A stretch of DNA of 64,000 nt from Mycetohabitans rhizoxinica HKI 454 (GCF_000198775.1 NC_014722.1:209765-273764), one strand, 5' to 3'. Counted from the stretch's first letter, positions 17,913 to 28,475 are shown. Numbers and translations are program-made. The notes: generated by a model not told the origin, from the letters alone.

Positions 17913-18836
17913 ATGCATGCACCCGAGACCGGCGTGCGGGTCTTGACCCGTCGCGAGCAGAAACAGGCCTACGAAAACAACAAGCTGTTCAAGCGGCTGG
18001 CCCGGCAGACCGGCCAGGCCATTGCTGACTACAACATGATCGAGGCCGGCGACAAGGTGATGGTCTGCGTGTCCGGCGGCAAGGACAGCTATGCGTTGCT
18101 GGACATCCTGCTGCGGCTGCGCGAGCGAGCGCCGATCGATTTCGACATTGTCGCGGTCAATTTAGATCAGAAGCAGCCCGGGTTTCCCGCGCATGTGCTG
18201 CCCGAGTATCTCGCGGCACGCGGCGTGCCGTTTCATGTCGAGAATCAGGACACGTACAGCATCGTCAAGCGCCTCGTGCCCGAGGGTAAGACGACGTGCT
18301 CGCTGTGCTCGCGGCTGCGGCGCGGCATCCTATACCGCGTCGCGGGTGAGTTGGGTGCGACCAAGATCGCGCTTGGCCACCACCGCGACGATATTCTGCA
18401 GACCGTGCTGCTAAACATGTTTTACGGCGGCAAGCTCAAGGGCATGCCACCGAAGCTGCAGTCCGACGATGGCAAGCACATCGTGATCCGGCCGCTTGCC
18501 TATGTGAAGGAGCATGATTTGGAGAAATATGCGCAATTGCGTGAATTTCCCATCATCCCATGCAATCTGTGCGGCAGCCAGCCGAACCTGAAGCGCGCCG
18601 AGATGAAGATGTTGCTACAGGAATGGGACAAGCGCTTCCCCGGACGGGTGGACAACATGTTCAGTGCACTGGCCGACGTCGTGCCGTCGCACCTGATGGA
18701 TCATCGGCTGTTTCCGTTCGCCGAGCTACGCGCGACGGGCGTGGCCGATCCGCACGGCGACATCGCGTTCGACGACGAACCCTGTGCCATGCCCGACAGC
18801 GGCACCGTGCCGATCGTGCCATTGGACGCGCTGTGA
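17913..18836 (+). CDS. ttcA: tRNA 2-thiocytidine(32) synthetase TtcA
   Basis: 307 aa PP-loop ATPase. [15 protein letters not shown] is the PP-loop; the Fe-S cluster cysteines are in [12 protein letters not shown] and a third Cys in [10 protein letters not shown]. It activates C32 of certain tRNAs with ATP and inserts sulfur. The start follows the folB stop by one base, so folB and ttcA are co-transcribed. The C-terminal tail (~30 aa) is acidic and variable, as usual. Confidence 0.95.
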   Translation: MHAPETGVRVLTRREQKQAYENNKLFKRLARQTGQAIADYNMIEAGDKVMVCVSGGKDSYALLDILLRLRERAPIDFDIVAVNLDQKQPGFPAHVLPEYLAARGVPFHVENQDTYSIVKRLVPEGKTTCSLCSRLRRGILYRVAGELGATKIALGHHRDDILQTVLLNMFYGGKLKGMPPKLQSDDGKHIVIRPLAYVKEHDLEKYAQLREFPIIPCNLCGSQPNLKRAEMKMLLQEWDKRFPGRVDNMFSALADVVPSHLMDHRLFPFAELRATGVADPHGDIAFDDEPCAMPDSGTVPIVPLDAL

Positions 18837-18933
18837 AGCCGCAACGCTGGCACGCTATGTGTGGGTTGCACGACGGAATGCAGTAAGCCCGATGCTAAAA
18901 TCGGCCCTTCAAGACTCGTTGGACGTTGACGCC

Positions 18934-20295
18934 GTGAATATCGTCATTCTTGCAGCCGGCATGGGCAAGCGCATGCATTCCGCGCGGCCGAAGGTGCTGC
19001 ATTCACTGGCTGGCCGGCCATTGCTGTCCCATGTCATCGACACGGCGCGCGCGCTGGCGCCGAGCCGGCTCGTCGTGGTGGTCGGGCATGGCGCCCAGGC
19101 CGTGCGCGAGGCTGTCGCCGCGCCCGATATCCAGTTTGCCCTGCAGGCCGAGCAACGGGGTACCGGTCACGCGGTTCAACAGGCGCTGCCGTTCATCGAT
19201 CCGGCACTGCCCACGCTGGTGCTGTACGGCGACGTGCCGCTCACGCGCGCCTCGACGCTGCGGCGCCTGGCCGACGCGGCAGCCAACGGCCGCTATGGGG
19301 TGCTGACCGTCACGCTGGACGACCCGCACGGTTATGGTCGCATCGTGCGTGATGGCGCCGGACGCATCACACGGATCATCGAGCAAAAGGATGCCGCCCC
19401 GTGGCAACGGGAAATCCGCGAGGTCAACACGGGCATCGTCATCTCGCCGAGCGGGCGGCTTGATGCGTGGCTGAGCGCGTTGACCAACGACAACGCGCAG
19501 CGCGAGTTCTACTTGACCGACGTCGTCGAGCGCGCGATCGAAGACGGTGTCGAGGTCGTCGGTGTGCAGCCGGACGACGTGTGGGAGACGCTCGGCGTGA
19601 ACAGCAAGCGACAATTAGCTGACTTGGAGCGCGTCTACCAGCGCAACGAGGCACTGCGACTGCTGGACGCTGGCGTCACGGTGACCGATCCGTCGCGCAT
19701 TGACGTGCGCGGCACGCTGGCGTGCGGCACCGAGGTGTCGATCGACGTCAACTGCGTGTTCGAAGGACAAGTCGTGCTTGGTGATCACGTCAGCATCGGG
19801 CCGAACTGCGTGATCCGCGAGGCGACGATCGCCGCTGGCACGCGCGTGGACGCGTTCACGCATGTCGACGGCGCGCACGTGGGCGAGAACGTCGTGCTCG
19901 GCCCGTATGCGCGACTGCGTCCCGGGGCTGTGTTGTCCAGCGACGCGCATGTGGGCAACTTCGTCGAGGTCAAGAACGCGGTGCTCGGGCAGGGCGCGAA
20001 GGCCAACCATTTGAGCTATATCGGCGACGCCGACGTCGGGGCGCGTGTGAACATCGGTGCCGGGACAATCACCTGCAACTATGACGGCGCGCACAAGCAT
20101 CGCACCCTGATCGGCGATGACGTATTCGTTGGCTCCGATACGCAGCTTGTCGCACCGGTCGTCGTGGGTTCGGGCTCGACCATCGCAGCTGGCACCACCG
20201 TCTGGCGCGACGTGCCCGCCGGGGCACTGGTGTTGAACGAGAAAACGCAGGTCGCGAAGCCAGGGTACGCGCGACCGACCAAGAAAAAGGCCTGA
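18934..20295 (+). CDS. glmU: Bifunctional GlcN-1-P acetyltransferase / GlcNAc-1-P uridyltransferase
   Basis: 453 aa (E. coli 456). The N-terminal uridyltransferase has [28 protein letters not shown] and YGDVPLT. The C-terminal left-handed beta-helix acetyltransferase (from ~residue 250) ends with the family segments [24 protein letters not shown] and [11 protein letters not shown]. The GTG at 18934 gives the standard N-terminus MNIVILAAG; an in-frame ATG at 18892 would add 14 residues. It makes UDP-GlcNAc and pairs with glmS 60 bp downstream. Confidence 0.96.
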   Translation: MNIVILAAGMGKRMHSARPKVLHSLAGRPLLSHVIDTARALAPSRLVVVVGHGAQAVREAVAAPDIQFALQAEQRGTGHAVQQALPFIDPALPTLVLYGDVPLTRASTLRRLADAAANGRYGVLTVTLDDPHGYGRIVRDGAGRITRIIEQKDAAPWQREIREVNTGIVISPSGRLDAWLSALTNDNAQREFYLTDVVERAIEDGVEVVGVQPDDVWETLGVNSKRQLADLERVYQRNEALRLLDAGVTVTDPSRIDVRGTLACGTEVSIDVNCVFEGQVVLGDHVSIGPNCVIREATIAAGTRVDAFTHVDGAHVGENVVLGPYARLRPGAVLSSDAHVGNFVEVKNAVLGQGAKANHLSYIGDADVGARVNIGAGTITCNYDGAHKHRTLIGDDVFVGSDTQLVAPVVVGSGSTIAAGTTVWRDVPAGALVLNEKTQVAKPGYARPTKKKA

Positions 20296-20355
20296 ATGCA
20301 CGGCGCCTGATGAGACGGCCCGACGCTCACCCTCCATTTTCCACGGACAAACATC

Positions 20356-22173
20356 ATGTGCGGCATTGTCGGCGCGGTAGCGCAACGTAACATCGTCCCG
20401 ATCCTCGTCGAGGGGTTGCGACGTCTCGAATACCGCGGCTACGACTCGTGTGGTGTGGCCGCCATCGTCGATGGCACCGCCCGGCGCGCCCGCAGCGTAT
20501 CGCGCGTGACGGACCTCGACCAGCAAATCCGCGACACGCAATTGGCCGGCGAAACCGGCATCGCGCATACGCGCTGGGCGACGCATGGGGCGCCGGTCAC
20601 GCACAATGCGCATCCGATCTTCTCGCACGACACGATTGCGCTGGTTCACAACGGCATCATCGAAAACTATGAAACCCTGCGTGAAGGCTTGCGCGCGAAC
20701 GGTTACGAGTTCGTGACGCAGACCGACACCGAGGTCATCGCCCACCTCATCTACAGCCTGTATCGCGGTGACTTGTTCGCTGCCGTGCGCGAAGCGGTGA
20801 AGCAGTTGCATGGTGCCTACGCGATCGCCGTGTTCTCGAAAGACCAGCCGCATCGGGTATGCGGCGCGCGCGCCGGCTCGCCGCTGGTGGTCGGGCTGGG
20901 CCAACAGGAGAACTTCCTGGCCTCGGATGCGCTCGCGCTGGCGGGCAGCACCGACCGCTTCATTTTTCTCGAGGAAGGCGACGTGGTCGAATTGACGCTG
21001 GACGGCGTGCGGATCGCGGACCGCGACGGCGGCCTCGTGCAGCGGGAGATACGCACCGTCAACGCGTATGGCGGCGCGGTGGAGCTTGGGCCGTACCGGC
21101 ACTTCATGCAAAAGGAGATTTTTGAGCAGCCGCGGGCGATCTCCGACACGATGGCGCAGACCGACGCATTCGATCCCGAGCTGTTCGGCGCTGGCGCCGG
21201 TGACGTGTTCCACGGGATCGACAGCCTGCTGATCCTTGCGTGCGGTACCAGTTACTACTCCGGCTTGACGGCAAAGTACTGGCTTGAATCGATCGCGAAA
21301 ATCCCCACGCAAGTCGAGATCGCAAGCGAGTATCGCTATCGTGACTCCGTGCCGAACCCCCGGTCACTGGTCGTAGTGATTTCCCAGTCCGGCGAGACGG
21401 CGGACACGCTCGCCGCGCTCAAGCATGCGCAGGCGCTCGGACACGCACATACGCTGGCGATTTGCAACGTGGCGAGCAGCGCGATGGTACGGCTCACTGC
21501 GCTGCGCTTGCTGACGCACGCGGGCACCGAAATCGGCGTGGCGTCGACCAAGGCGTTCACCACGCAGCTCGTTGCCCTGTTCGTGCTCGCGGTGACGCTG
21601 GGGCGGCTGCGTGGGCATGTCGACGCGAGTCTTCAGGCGCATTACCTAAAGCAGCTGCGGCACCTGCCGGCGGCGCTCAATAGCGTGCTCGCACTCGAGC
21701 CGCAGATCATCGCGTGGGCAGAGGAATTTTCGCGCAAGGAAAACGCGCTGTTCCTCGGCAGGGGCATGCATTATCCGATTGCGCTCGAAGGCGCGTTGAA
21801 GCTGAAGGAAATCTCGTATATCCACGCCGAGGCGTATCCGGCCGGCGAACTCAAGCATGGACCACTCGCACTGGTGACCGAAGCAATGCCAGTGGTCACC
21901 GTCGCGCCGAACGATGCGCTGCTGGAAAAACTGAAGTCCAATATCCAGGAAGTGCGCGCACGGGGTGGCCAGTTGTATGTGTTTGCTGACGCGGATACGC
22001 GAATCGTCAACGATGAAGGCTTGCATGTGATCCGGATGCCCGAACATTATGGGTTGCTATCGCCGATCCTGCATGTGGTGCCATTGCAATTGCTCGCGTA
22101 TCACACTGCCTGCGCGCGCGGCACCGACGTGGACAAGCCGCGAAATCTGGCTAAGTCGGTGACGGTGGAGTAA
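20356..22173 (+). CDS. glmS: Glutamine--fructose-6-phosphate aminotransferase (isomerizing)
   Basis: 605 aa, close to E. coli GlmS (609). The N-terminal Cys nucleophile of the glutaminase domain is Cys2 ([12 protein letters not shown]). Two SIS domains follow ([24 protein letters not shown], then [18 protein letters not shown]), and the C-terminus [13 protein letters not shown] is invariant in the family. It makes glucosamine-6-P. No glmS ribozyme is expected or seen in the 60 bp upstream. Confidence 0.97.
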   Translation: MCGIVGAVAQRNIVPILVEGLRRLEYRGYDSCGVAAIVDGTARRARSVSRVTDLDQQIRDTQLAGETGIAHTRWATHGAPVTHNAHPIFSHDTIALVHNGIIENYETLREGLRANGYEFVTQTDTEVIAHLIYSLYRGDLFAAVREAVKQLHGAYAIAVFSKDQPHRVCGARAGSPLVVGLGQQENFLASDALALAGSTDRFIFLEEGDVVELTLDGVRIADRDGGLVQREIRTVNAYGGAVELGPYRHFMQKEIFEQPRAISDTMAQTDAFDPELFGAGAGDVFHGIDSLLILACGTSYYSGLTAKYWLESIAKIPTQVEIASEYRYRDSVPNPRSLVVVISQSGETADTLAALKHAQALGHAHTLAICNVASSAMVRLTALRLLTHAGTEIGVASTKAFTTQLVALFVLAVTLGRLRGHVDASLQAHYLKQLRHLPAALNSVLALEPQIIAWAEEFSRKENALFLGRGMHYPIALEGALKLKEISYIHAEAYPAGELKHGPLALVTEAMPVVTVAPNDALLEKLKSNIQEVRARGGQLYVFADADTRIVNDEGLHVIRMPEHYGLLSPILHVVPLQLLAYHTACARGTDVDKPRNLAKSVTVE

Positions 22174-22829
22174 GGGAGGATGGAGGACACCAGTGCCGGC
22201 GCGGCGTGTGCCGCACGCGCCGGATCGATCGCCGCTGCGCTGCATGGCGCAGGTTGACCCATGGCTAAAAAACGGGGAATATCGCGCAACGGCCGGCCTG
22301 TCTCGCTTCTACCCGGCGACGCGTGCTGATGTGTATCGGGCTGACCGATGGCTCCTACCGGAGCCTAGCGGCATGGGCGAGCAACACCGGTGATTACCTC
22401 AAGGTCCTCCTCGAACCATTCGCCGACTCTCCGTCTTGCATTGAGCCCGGACACCCGAACATTGCCGGACTTCAAGCTGCACAAAAGTATTCATCCGCTC
22501 AAGCCACCCAGCAGGTCGTCATAGCAAGTAGCCGCGGCGCGGTGGATTGACGCAAGCCACTGCGGTATGGGCCACTGCGGTATGGGCCACTGCGGTATGG
22601 GTTGCTGCGGCGTGGATTGTTGCAACGCAGGTTGCTCGTAGCGTGGGCTTGCCGCAGTTCATTAGGTTGAAAGGTGCGCTGCTGTAGCGCGAATCAGACG
22701 GCTGTGCTCGGTTTCGCACACTGTCGGCGGTTTCGGTGGTGCAGGATATGGACCGAGAACGGCGCGCGGGCCACATCGTGCGCCATCTGGTGCGCACAGG
22801 AGACCAAAGAAAACCAAATAGGCAAGACG
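22174..22829. other. Non-coding gap after glmS
   Basis: About 650 bp without a gene I can support. A GC-rich hairpin (CCGGCGCG 22196-22203 with CGCGCCGG 22216-22223) could end glmS transcription, although no T-run follows. The middle part has short open frames with no recognisable motif. Tandem 15-bp repeats lie at 22556-22615. The last 100 bp would hold the GNAT promoter. Confidence 0.45.
22556..22615 (+). repeat. 15-bp tandem repeat array
   Basis: Three exact copies of GCCACTGCGGTATGG (22556-22570, 22571-22585, 22586-22600) are followed by a degenerate fourth copy (22601-22615). Because the unit is a multiple of three, the + strand encodes a repeated Cys-Gly-Met-Gly-His motif and then a Cys-rich stretch before a stop. 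No start codon or ribosome site precedes it in frame. Confidence 0.85.
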
Positions 22830-23378
22830 ATGAATGCGCTAATCGAAGACTCGAGCCGGGGCCCGGCGATACTGCCGGTCGCGCTGCGTGCAGCGACTCG
22901 TGAGGAGTACGGATATTTCTTTCACCTGTACCGGAATGCCCTGAGCGGCTACTTCAGGCAGACGCTGGGTTGGGAGGATGATTTTCGCCGGGCGGCGTTT
23001 CGAGTGAGCTACCCGATTGCACGATGCCAAGCCATCGTGGTTGACGGCGTGTCGCGGGCGGCAGGGGTGTTGTCCACACAGGTGTGCGAAGACGGCGGGG
23101 TGGAGGTCGCGCTGCTGTTAGTAGATCCGGCATGCCAGCGCCGGGGGATTGGCGCGACTCTACTGCACCGTGTATGTGACGCCGCCCATCGTGAAGGCCG
23201 CGCGGTCAAGCTGCAGACTTTCAAGCTCAACGAGCGCGCCGCGCGATTCTATCTGCGTCAAGGGTTCCAAATTGTCACCGAAGATGAGTATTATTTACAC
23301 TTCCGGCGTGTACCATGCGGCGCCGACCCAACGGTCGCGGCCCCGCTGTCGGCGTGCGTTGACGCGCCGTCGCGTTGA
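22830..23378 (+). CDS. GNAT-family N-acetyltransferase
   Basis: 182 aa. The acetyl-CoA site is VALLLVDPACQRRGIGATLL (motif A, Q/R-x-x-G-x-G/A), with a C-terminal motif B region LNERAARFYLRQGFQIV. The acceptor is unknown. The ATG at 22830 is the first reasonable start; upstream in-frame sequence is Cys/Trp-rich and non-conserved in look. It converges on adhP, with a GC-rich hairpin between the two genes. Confidence 0.82.
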   Translation: MNALIEDSSRGPAILPVALRAATREEYGYFFHLYRNALSGYFRQTLGWEDDFRRAAFRVSYPIARCQAIVVDGVSRAAGVLSTQVCEDGGVEVALLLVDPACQRRGIGATLLHRVCDAAHREGRAVKLQTFKLNERAARFYLRQGFQIVTEDEYYLHFRRVPCGADPTVAAPLSACVDAPSR

Positions 23379-23391
23379 AACGCGGCTCGAC

Positions 23392-23422
23392 GCCGGCCGT
23401 GACCACGCGGCAGTCGGCCGGC
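23392..23422. terminator. Possible shared terminator hairpin
   Basis: Inverted repeat GCCGGCCG (23392-23399) / CGGCCGGC (23415-23422) with a 15-nt loop, placed between the convergent GNAT and adhP genes. There is no T-run, so it may only be a transcript-end hairpin. Confidence 0.35.
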
Positions 23423-23435
23423 CCATTGAGCACGG

Positions 23436-24461
23436 TCAATCGAGCGTCAGCACGATACGCCCGTCGACCTTACCTTCGCGCAGCTTGCCAAACACCAAAT
23501 TGATGTTCTCCAGTCGTTCGTGGTGGATGTGCGCGTGCACCAGCCCCTGCGCCGCGAAATCGAGCGCTTCCTGCAGGTCGCGCCGCGTACCGACGATCGA
23601 GCCGCGTACGGTGATGGCATTGAGCACCGTCGAAAAAATCGGCAGTGGAAAGTCGCCCGGCGGCAGACCATTAAGCGATACGGTGCCACCGCGTCGCACC
23701 ATGCCGAGCGCCTGAGCGAACGCACTGCGTGACACCGCGGTAACCAGCACGCCGTGTACGCCGCCGATTTCTTTCTGAATGAACGCTGCTGGATCGGTGG
23801 CTGACGCGTCCACGACGAGTTTGGCGCCAAGCCGTTTTGCCAACTCCAGTTTGTCCGGCACAACATCAACCGCGACAACATGCAAACCCATCGCGTTCGC
23901 ATATTGCACAGCGACATGCCCTAATCCGCCGATGCCTGATATCGCCAGCCATTGGCCTGGACGCGTGTCGGTGACCCGTATGCCTTTGTAGACGGTGACG
24001 CCGGCACACAGAATAGGCGCGATCTCATCGAAGGCGACCTGGTCCGGGAGCCGACCGACATAATTCGGGTCAGCCAATACATATTCGGCATAGCCGCCAT
24101 TGACCGAATAACCGGTGTTTTGCTGCACGTGACACAGCGTTTCCCAGCCGCCCAGGCAATACTCGCAGTGTCCGCATGCGGTGTAGAGCCACGGTACGCC
24201 GACCCGGTCGCCTTCTTTGGCGATCTTGACCCCTTTTCCGACTGCGGCGACGTAGCCGACGCCCTCGTGGCCTGGGATAAATGGCAGCGTGGGCTTGACC
24301 GGCCAGTCGCCGTCGGCCGCATGCAGGTCAGTGTGGCAGACTCCGGACGCTTTGACATTGACCAGTATCTGAGCGGGACCCGGCGTCGGCACCGCGACTT
24401 CTTCAATCCGCAGCGGCTCACCAAACGCATGCACGACCGCGGCCTTCATCGATTGCTTCAT
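23436..24461 (-). CDS. adhP: Zinc-dependent alcohol dehydrogenase AdhP
   Basis: 341 aa medium-chain dehydrogenase of the AdhP type. The catalytic zinc ligands are in SGVCHTDLH and GHEGVGYV; the structural zinc cysteines are [15 protein letters not shown]; the NAD site is [13 protein letters not shown]. It interconverts primary alcohols and aldehydes. AAGGAG sits 6 bp before the ATG at 24461, which decides the start over an upstream GTG. Single gene. Confidence 0.93.
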   Translation of the reverse strand: MKQSMKAAVVHAFGEPLRIEEVAVPTPGPAQILVNVKASGVCHTDLHAADGDWPVKPTLPFIPGHEGVGYVAAVGKGVKIAKEGDRVGVPWLYTACGHCEYCLGGWETLCHVQQNTGYSVNGGYAEYVLADPNYVGRLPDQVAFDEIAPILCAGVTVYKGIRVTDTRPGQWLAISGIGGLGHVAVQYANAMGLHVVAVDVVPDKLELAKRLGAKLVVDASATDPAAFIQKEIGGVHGVLVTAVSRSAFAQALGMVRRGGTVSLNGLPPGDFPLPIFSTVLNAITVRGSIVGTRRDLQEALDFAAQGLVHAHIHHERLENINLVFGKLREGKVDGRIVLTLD

Positions 24462-24535
24462 GGCCACTCCTTGAAAGACGTTCCGTTAGTATTGGTCGCC
24501 CAGGCCAACGTCGCGGCGCCCGCGGCACGTCACTG

Positions 24536-24790
24536 CTATGATAGCTCATCGATCTCCTTGCATTCGCGCCGCACCTCGTTGCCTCGCCGCGCTCGTAACC
24601 GCTGCCGGGACAATACCGTGATGACTTGCTGCGTCGTCGCACCGGCCGGGATTTCATTGCGGATCGTATTGGGCACCATCGGTAGCCCAGCGCGCTGCCG
24701 GCGCAGGGCCTTGGCAATGGCCCGTCGGCACTGTTGGCCATGGCAATCCCATTCGTCGCGAAATTTTCCGCAGTAACGGCATTCATCCAT
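24536..24790 (-). CDS. Possible small Cys-rich protein
   Basis: 84 aa starting MDECRYCGKFRDEWDC, with a CxxC and two further Cys in the first 21 residues followed by a basic helix (RRAIAKALRRQR). It could be a small zinc-binding protein. Against it: no ribosome site is visible, and a second Cys-rich stretch (HCKFCTAGRLGCQCAEDC) lies just upstream on the same strand in another frame. This may therefore be a decayed longer gene. The rest of 24462-25034 shows nothing else. Confidence 0.35.
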   Translation of the reverse strand: MDECRYCGKFRDEWDCHGQQCRRAIAKALRRQRAGLPMVPNTIRNEIPAGATTQQVITVLSRQRLRARRGNEVRRECKEIDELS

Positions 24791-25034
24791 ATCAATAGTC
24801 TACCGCCAAACCGGCCGATGGAGATCGCGGCCCTCGTGCCGCCTCGTTTCGCTTCGGCACATGCCGCACAAATTGCAATAAGCTGCCTGTCATTACCGGG
24901 ATGCCTGTAATTGACCCAGGCGCCTACGCTGCCGTTGCGCCACGGCACGCAGTCCTCAGCACATTGGCAGCCAAGCCGCCCGGCGGTACAGAACTTGCAA
25001 TGGCGCCGTAACGCGCCAAACCGAACTGGCTTCC

Positions 25035-27266
25035 ATGACTTCGTCCACATTTGCAAGCGCGGCCCGCAGCAGCGGGTTGCGCGCCCGGATCGCCACCGAC
25101 CTATGGCATGCCATTTGGCGTCACAGGGGGCGGGTGCTGGGCGCCGTATCATTGCTGCTGCTAGCCAAGGCGGCTGCGGTGGCGGTCCCGCTGCTGCTCA
25201 AGGATATCGTCGATGCGCTGGGCAATGTCACGAGCCGGCCGGCCGCGATACCTATCTTGTTGCTGTTCGGCTATGCCGTGGTACGCTTCGCGTCGAATGC
25301 GTTGAGCGAGGTGCGCGACATGACGTTTGTGCAAGTCACGCAGCGCACTGTGGCCGACTATACCGCGCGCACGTTTGGTCACCTGCATCACCTGGGCGCG
25401 CGCTTTCACTCGCAGCGTGAGACCGGCTCGGTGGTACGCGACCTGGAGAAGGGTACTGCCGGCATCGGTTACCTGCTGGGGGTTGCGGTCTTTACGATCG
25501 TGCCGACGTTCATCGAAATCGCGTCGGTGCTCGCCATCGTGATCAGCAAGTATGGCGGCGGCTTCACGCTGATCATTTTCGCGACATTCGCCGTCTACGC
25601 GAGTTATACGGTGGTGTTCACGCAGCGCCGCATGCGGGTGCAGCGCCGCATGAACGCGTTGGAAGCCCAGGCCAATAGCCGTATCGTCGACAGCCTGCTG
25701 AACTACGACACGGTCAAGTACTTTGCGCGCGAGGATTTCGAGCGCAAGCGGCTCGACCAGGTGATGCAGCAATGGCAAGAGGCGGGTATCGAGAACCAAT
25801 ATGCGCTGTCCACGCTGCATATCGGGCAGAGCGCGTGTATCGGCGCGGGCATCGCGGCGGTGATGTTGCTGGCTGGCCAGCACGTGGTAAGCGGCGCGAT
25901 GACGGTCGGCGATCTGGTGCTAATCAACGCTTACATCATCCAAGTCAGCCTGCCGCTGAACACGCTGGGCTTTGTGTTCCGCGAGGCCAATGACGCGTTG
26001 ACCAACGTGGAGCGGTTGTTTGCGCTACTGGATGCGCGCGACAAGGCAGGCGAGGACGGTGATGCGGCGGCGGCGCAGCCGCTCGTAGTGCGCGGTGGCG
26101 AAATCCGCTTCGAGCATGTCGACTTCAGCTACGAGCCCAGTCGCAGGATCTTGTGGGATGTCTCGTTCCGGATTGAGCCGGGCCAGACGGTGGCCGTCGT
26201 GGGAGGCAGTGGCTCGGGCAAGTCGACGTTGGCCCGGTTGTTATTTCGCCTGTATCAGCCCGATGCGGGATCGATCACGATCGACGGGCAGGACCTGCGG
26301 CTAGTCACGCAGCGCAGTCTGCGGGCGGCCTTGGGCATCGTGCCGCAGGACACGATTCTATTCAACGATACGATCGCATACAACATCGGCTACGGTCGCG
26401 AAGACGCGACAAAGGCCGACATTATTGCCGCCGCGCGAGGCGCGCAATTGGACGAATTCATCGAGCGCCTGCCAGACGCCTACGACACGCGGGTCGGCGA
26501 GCGAGGCGTGCGCTTGTCCGGCGGCGAGCGCCAACGCGTGGCCATTGCACGCGCGCTGCTCAAACAACCGCCGATCGTGGTGTTCGACGAAGCGACGTCG
26601 GCGCTCGATACCCGTTCGGAGCGGGCGATTCAGCAGGAACTGATGCGCGTGGCCGAGCACCGCACGAGCCTGATCATCGCGCACCGGCTCTCGACCGTGG
26701 TCGATGCCGATCGCATTCTGGTCATGGAACACGGGCGACTGGTCGAGCAGGGGACCCACACCAGCCTGCTGGAGAAGGGCGGGGTCTATGCACAGATGTG
26801 GGCGCTGCAGGCGCAGCAGCGCGAGTTGGAGCGCACCGAACAGCGGTTTGCGCTTTTGCCGATCAACGTCGGCGCGTTGGTCGACAACGTGCTGGACGCG
26901 TTGCAGGAGGTCGCGGTACGCCATCAGGCGAGCCTGTTCAAGCGCATCACCGACGACAACCTGATCGTCACTGGCGACGCGGCGACGCTGCGGCGCTTTA
27001 TCTGGCAGTTGTGCCGCACCGGCATTGAAGCGGGCGGGGCAGGCAGCCGCATCGAGGTGAGCGTGGCCCGCCACGACAACGATGCACGCGTGTCGATCTG
27101 CACGCCGGATCTCGAGACACCGGAGTTGTTCATGGTTGGATCTGGAGTCACTCCAGGCCGTGCTCGAGGAGCAGCGTGGGTATATCTTGCGCAGCCGCGA
27201 CGATGCCGGATCCACGATCCACATCACGTTGCCGCTGCGGGCCATCGCGGAGTTGCCCACCGCTGA
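25035..27266 (+). CDS. ATM1-type ABC exporter fused to a kinase-like domain (frameshifted hybrid, N-terminal part)
   Basis: 743 aa as read. Residues 1-330 are a six-helix exporter membrane domain. Residues ~345-590 are the ATPase, with Walker A GGSGSGKST, signature LSGGERQRVAIARAL and Walker B VVFDEATSALD. This half matches the heavy-metal/Fe-S-type exporters (HMT1/ATM1). Residues ~600-700 look like a degenerate histidine-kinase ATPase: NVLDALQEVAV...LRRFIWQLCRTGIEA, lacking the N-box Asn. From residue ~700 the frame is lost: the true continuation (LDLESLQAVLEEQRG) lies in the next frame at 27136. The last ~40 residues here are therefore spurious. Confidence 0.85.
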   Translation: MTSSTFASAARSSGLRARIATDLWHAIWRHRGRVLGAVSLLLLAKAAAVAVPLLLKDIVDALGNVTSRPAAIPILLLFGYAVVRFASNALSEVRDMTFVQVTQRTVADYTARTFGHLHHLGARFHSQRETGSVVRDLEKGTAGIGYLLGVAVFTIVPTFIEIASVLAIVISKYGGGFTLIIFATFAVYASYTVVFTQRRMRVQRRMNALEAQANSRIVDSLLNYDTVKYFAREDFERKRLDQVMQQWQEAGIENQYALSTLHIGQSACIGAGIAAVMLLAGQHVVSGAMTVGDLVLINAYIIQVSLPLNTLGFVFREANDALTNVERLFALLDARDKAGEDGDAAAAQPLVVRGGEIRFEHVDFSYEPSRRILWDVSFRIEPGQTVAVVGGSGSGKSTLARLLFRLYQPDAGSITIDGQDLRLVTQRSLRAALGIVPQDTILFNDTIAYNIGYGREDATKADIIAAARGAQLDEFIERLPDAYDTRVGERGVRLSGGERQRVAIARALLKQPPIVVFDEATSALDTRSERAIQQELMRVAEHRTSLIIAHRLSTVVDADRILVMEHGRLVEQGTHTSLLEKGGVYAQMWALQAQQRELERTEQRFALLPINVGALVDNVLDALQEVAVRHQASLFKRITDDNLIVTGDAATLRRFIWQLCRTGIEAGGAGSRIEVSVARHDNDARVSICTPDLETPELFMVGSGVTPGRARGAAWVYLAQPRRCRIHDPHHVAAAGHRGVAHR

Positions 27267-27780
27267 CGGCCTCGCGCCGCAACCATTGCAAGCGCTCGAC
27301 ACCGCGCGACTGGACGGCGTACGCGTGGCCTGTGTGGATGATCACGAGGAGGCGCGCGACGCGCTGTCCGCGCTGCTCACCCGTGCCGGGGCCCAGGTCG
27401 TGGCGTTCGGATCCGGCCAGGCGCTGCTGGACTACCTCGGACACACGCGGCGCGACAGCTGGCCGGCCGTGATGGTCTGCGACATCGACCTGGGCGAGGA
27501 AAACGGATATTCGATGATGGCCCGCGTCAGGCGGCTCGAGGCGGCGCGCCCGGACGGCGCCGTGCATCGGATTGAGGCGATCGCGCTGTCCGGCTACTCA
27601 AGCGAGTATGAACGGGCGCGTGCCGTCGAGGCCGGTTTTCGCGGCTATCTGACCAAGCCGGTCAAGGCGGTCGATTTGATTGCCGCACTTAGGGCATTAA
27701 CCACTCATTTAGGAGAGACTGATGAGCTTGACCACTCCCAGCACGCCAGAGAACCTATCCGCCCCGCGCCGCACCGGTAG
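27136..27780 (+). pseudogene. Receiver-domain part of the ABC/kinase-like hybrid, separated by a frameshift
   Basis: This frame continues the hybrid gene: the end of the kinase-like ATPase (SLQAVLEEQRGYILRSRD, then GSTIHITLPLRA, the typical last strand), followed by a response-regulator receiver. The acidic pocket is CVDDHEE, the phospho-acceptor Asp is in CDIDLGEENGY, and Thr/Ser and Lys positions are IALSGYS and LTKPV. No start codon with a ribosome site is seen near the junction, so it is translated only if the frameshift is bypassed or is an assembly error. The end overlaps the next gene by 59 bp. Confidence 0.75.
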
Positions 27781-28249
27781 TCTGTATGCCGACCGTAGTG
27801 CGGCCAGCGCCGCGATCGAGATGCTGCTGCCAACGCTGTCGGCGGCGCTGCACAACACAGTCGTCGGCCAAAGCGGGTGTTTGCATATCGTCGTGATGGA
27901 TCCGGCGCTCGGTCCTGGCGACGCGAGCTTCGAGGACGCGATCCTGTACGAGCATTCGATGCCTGATCCGGCGCAGTGGGACGCCGACTACCGCGCATAT
28001 GCGCGAGCCAAGGCGCGGCTGTCGTGGGAGCACGGCATGGACAGCCAGCTTGTCCAGTCCAGCCAGCCGCACCGCTTACGCCGCGGTGACACGAACCTGT
28101 GGGGCAGTGTGGCTCAACACGGCATCGTGGTGGGCGTCTCGGGGGCCCAACCGTGGTTTGACGAGGCGTTGGCTGGATGTGTCGCGCATTGCCTGCGCGC
28201 TATTGCGCGGCACCGCGCTGAAGCGGCGGCGGGCACGTTGGCGCTGTGA
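27722..28249 (+). CDS. Conserved hypothetical protein, GlcG/HbpS-like
   Basis: 175 aa. The middle and end (ILYEHSM...KARLSWEHGMDSQLV, GDTNLWGSVAQHGIVVGVSG, FDEALAGCVAHCLRAIA) resemble the profilin-like GlcG/HbpS fold, which in HbpS binds haem beside a two-component system. That assignment is from pattern only. GGAGAGACTG precedes the ATG. It overlaps the receiver ORF, so it is probably co-expressed with the ABC/receiver hybrid and may sense its substrate. Confidence 0.65.
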   Translation: MSLTTPSTPENLSAPRRTGSLYADRSAASAAIEMLLPTLSAALHNTVVGQSGCLHIVVMDPALGPGDASFEDAILYEHSMPDPAQWDADYRAYARAKARLSWEHGMDSQLVQSSQPHRLRRGDTNLWGSVAQHGIVVGVSGAQPWFDEALAGCVAHCLRAIARHRAEAAAGTLAL

Positions 28250-28475
28250 CCCCCACCGCGGGCTCGCGCCACGCACCCCGTCGCACTGAACCCGGGCGTT
28301 TTTGCCAGGCCCGTTATAAAAATGGGTATCGGATCGGGGCAGCAGCCTGGCCGCAATGGCGGCTGCAAGAACTTGCTCGTCTGCGAGCACATCGGGTCGG
28401 AGCGGGCACGCCATTCGCTCAACAGGAGCCAGAACGTTTGTCTCGACAAACGTCTGACTTACTGAAGGAGCGAAC

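Noticed and set aside
20296..20355. glmS ribozyme
   Set aside because: Only 60 bp upstream, no matching structure, and the ribozyme is known from Gram-positive bacteria.
19615..21312. 565-codon open frame on the minus strand
   Set aside because: It is antisense to the end of glmU and the first half of glmS, both certain; high-GC codon bias opens the opposite frame and the protein has no recognisable domain.
22323..22550. Short open frame with LTDGSYRSLAAWASNTGDY
   Set aside because: Reads like protein for 40 residues but has no family resemblance or ribosome site that I can defend.
22556..22615. CRISPR array
   Set aside because: The repeats are directly adjacent with no spacers and only 15 bp long.
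24418..25152. 244-codon minus-strand reading between adhP and the ABC gene
   Set aside because: It overlaps the starts of both neighbours and most of it is Arg/Ser-rich noise; only its Cys-rich part is kept as a finding.
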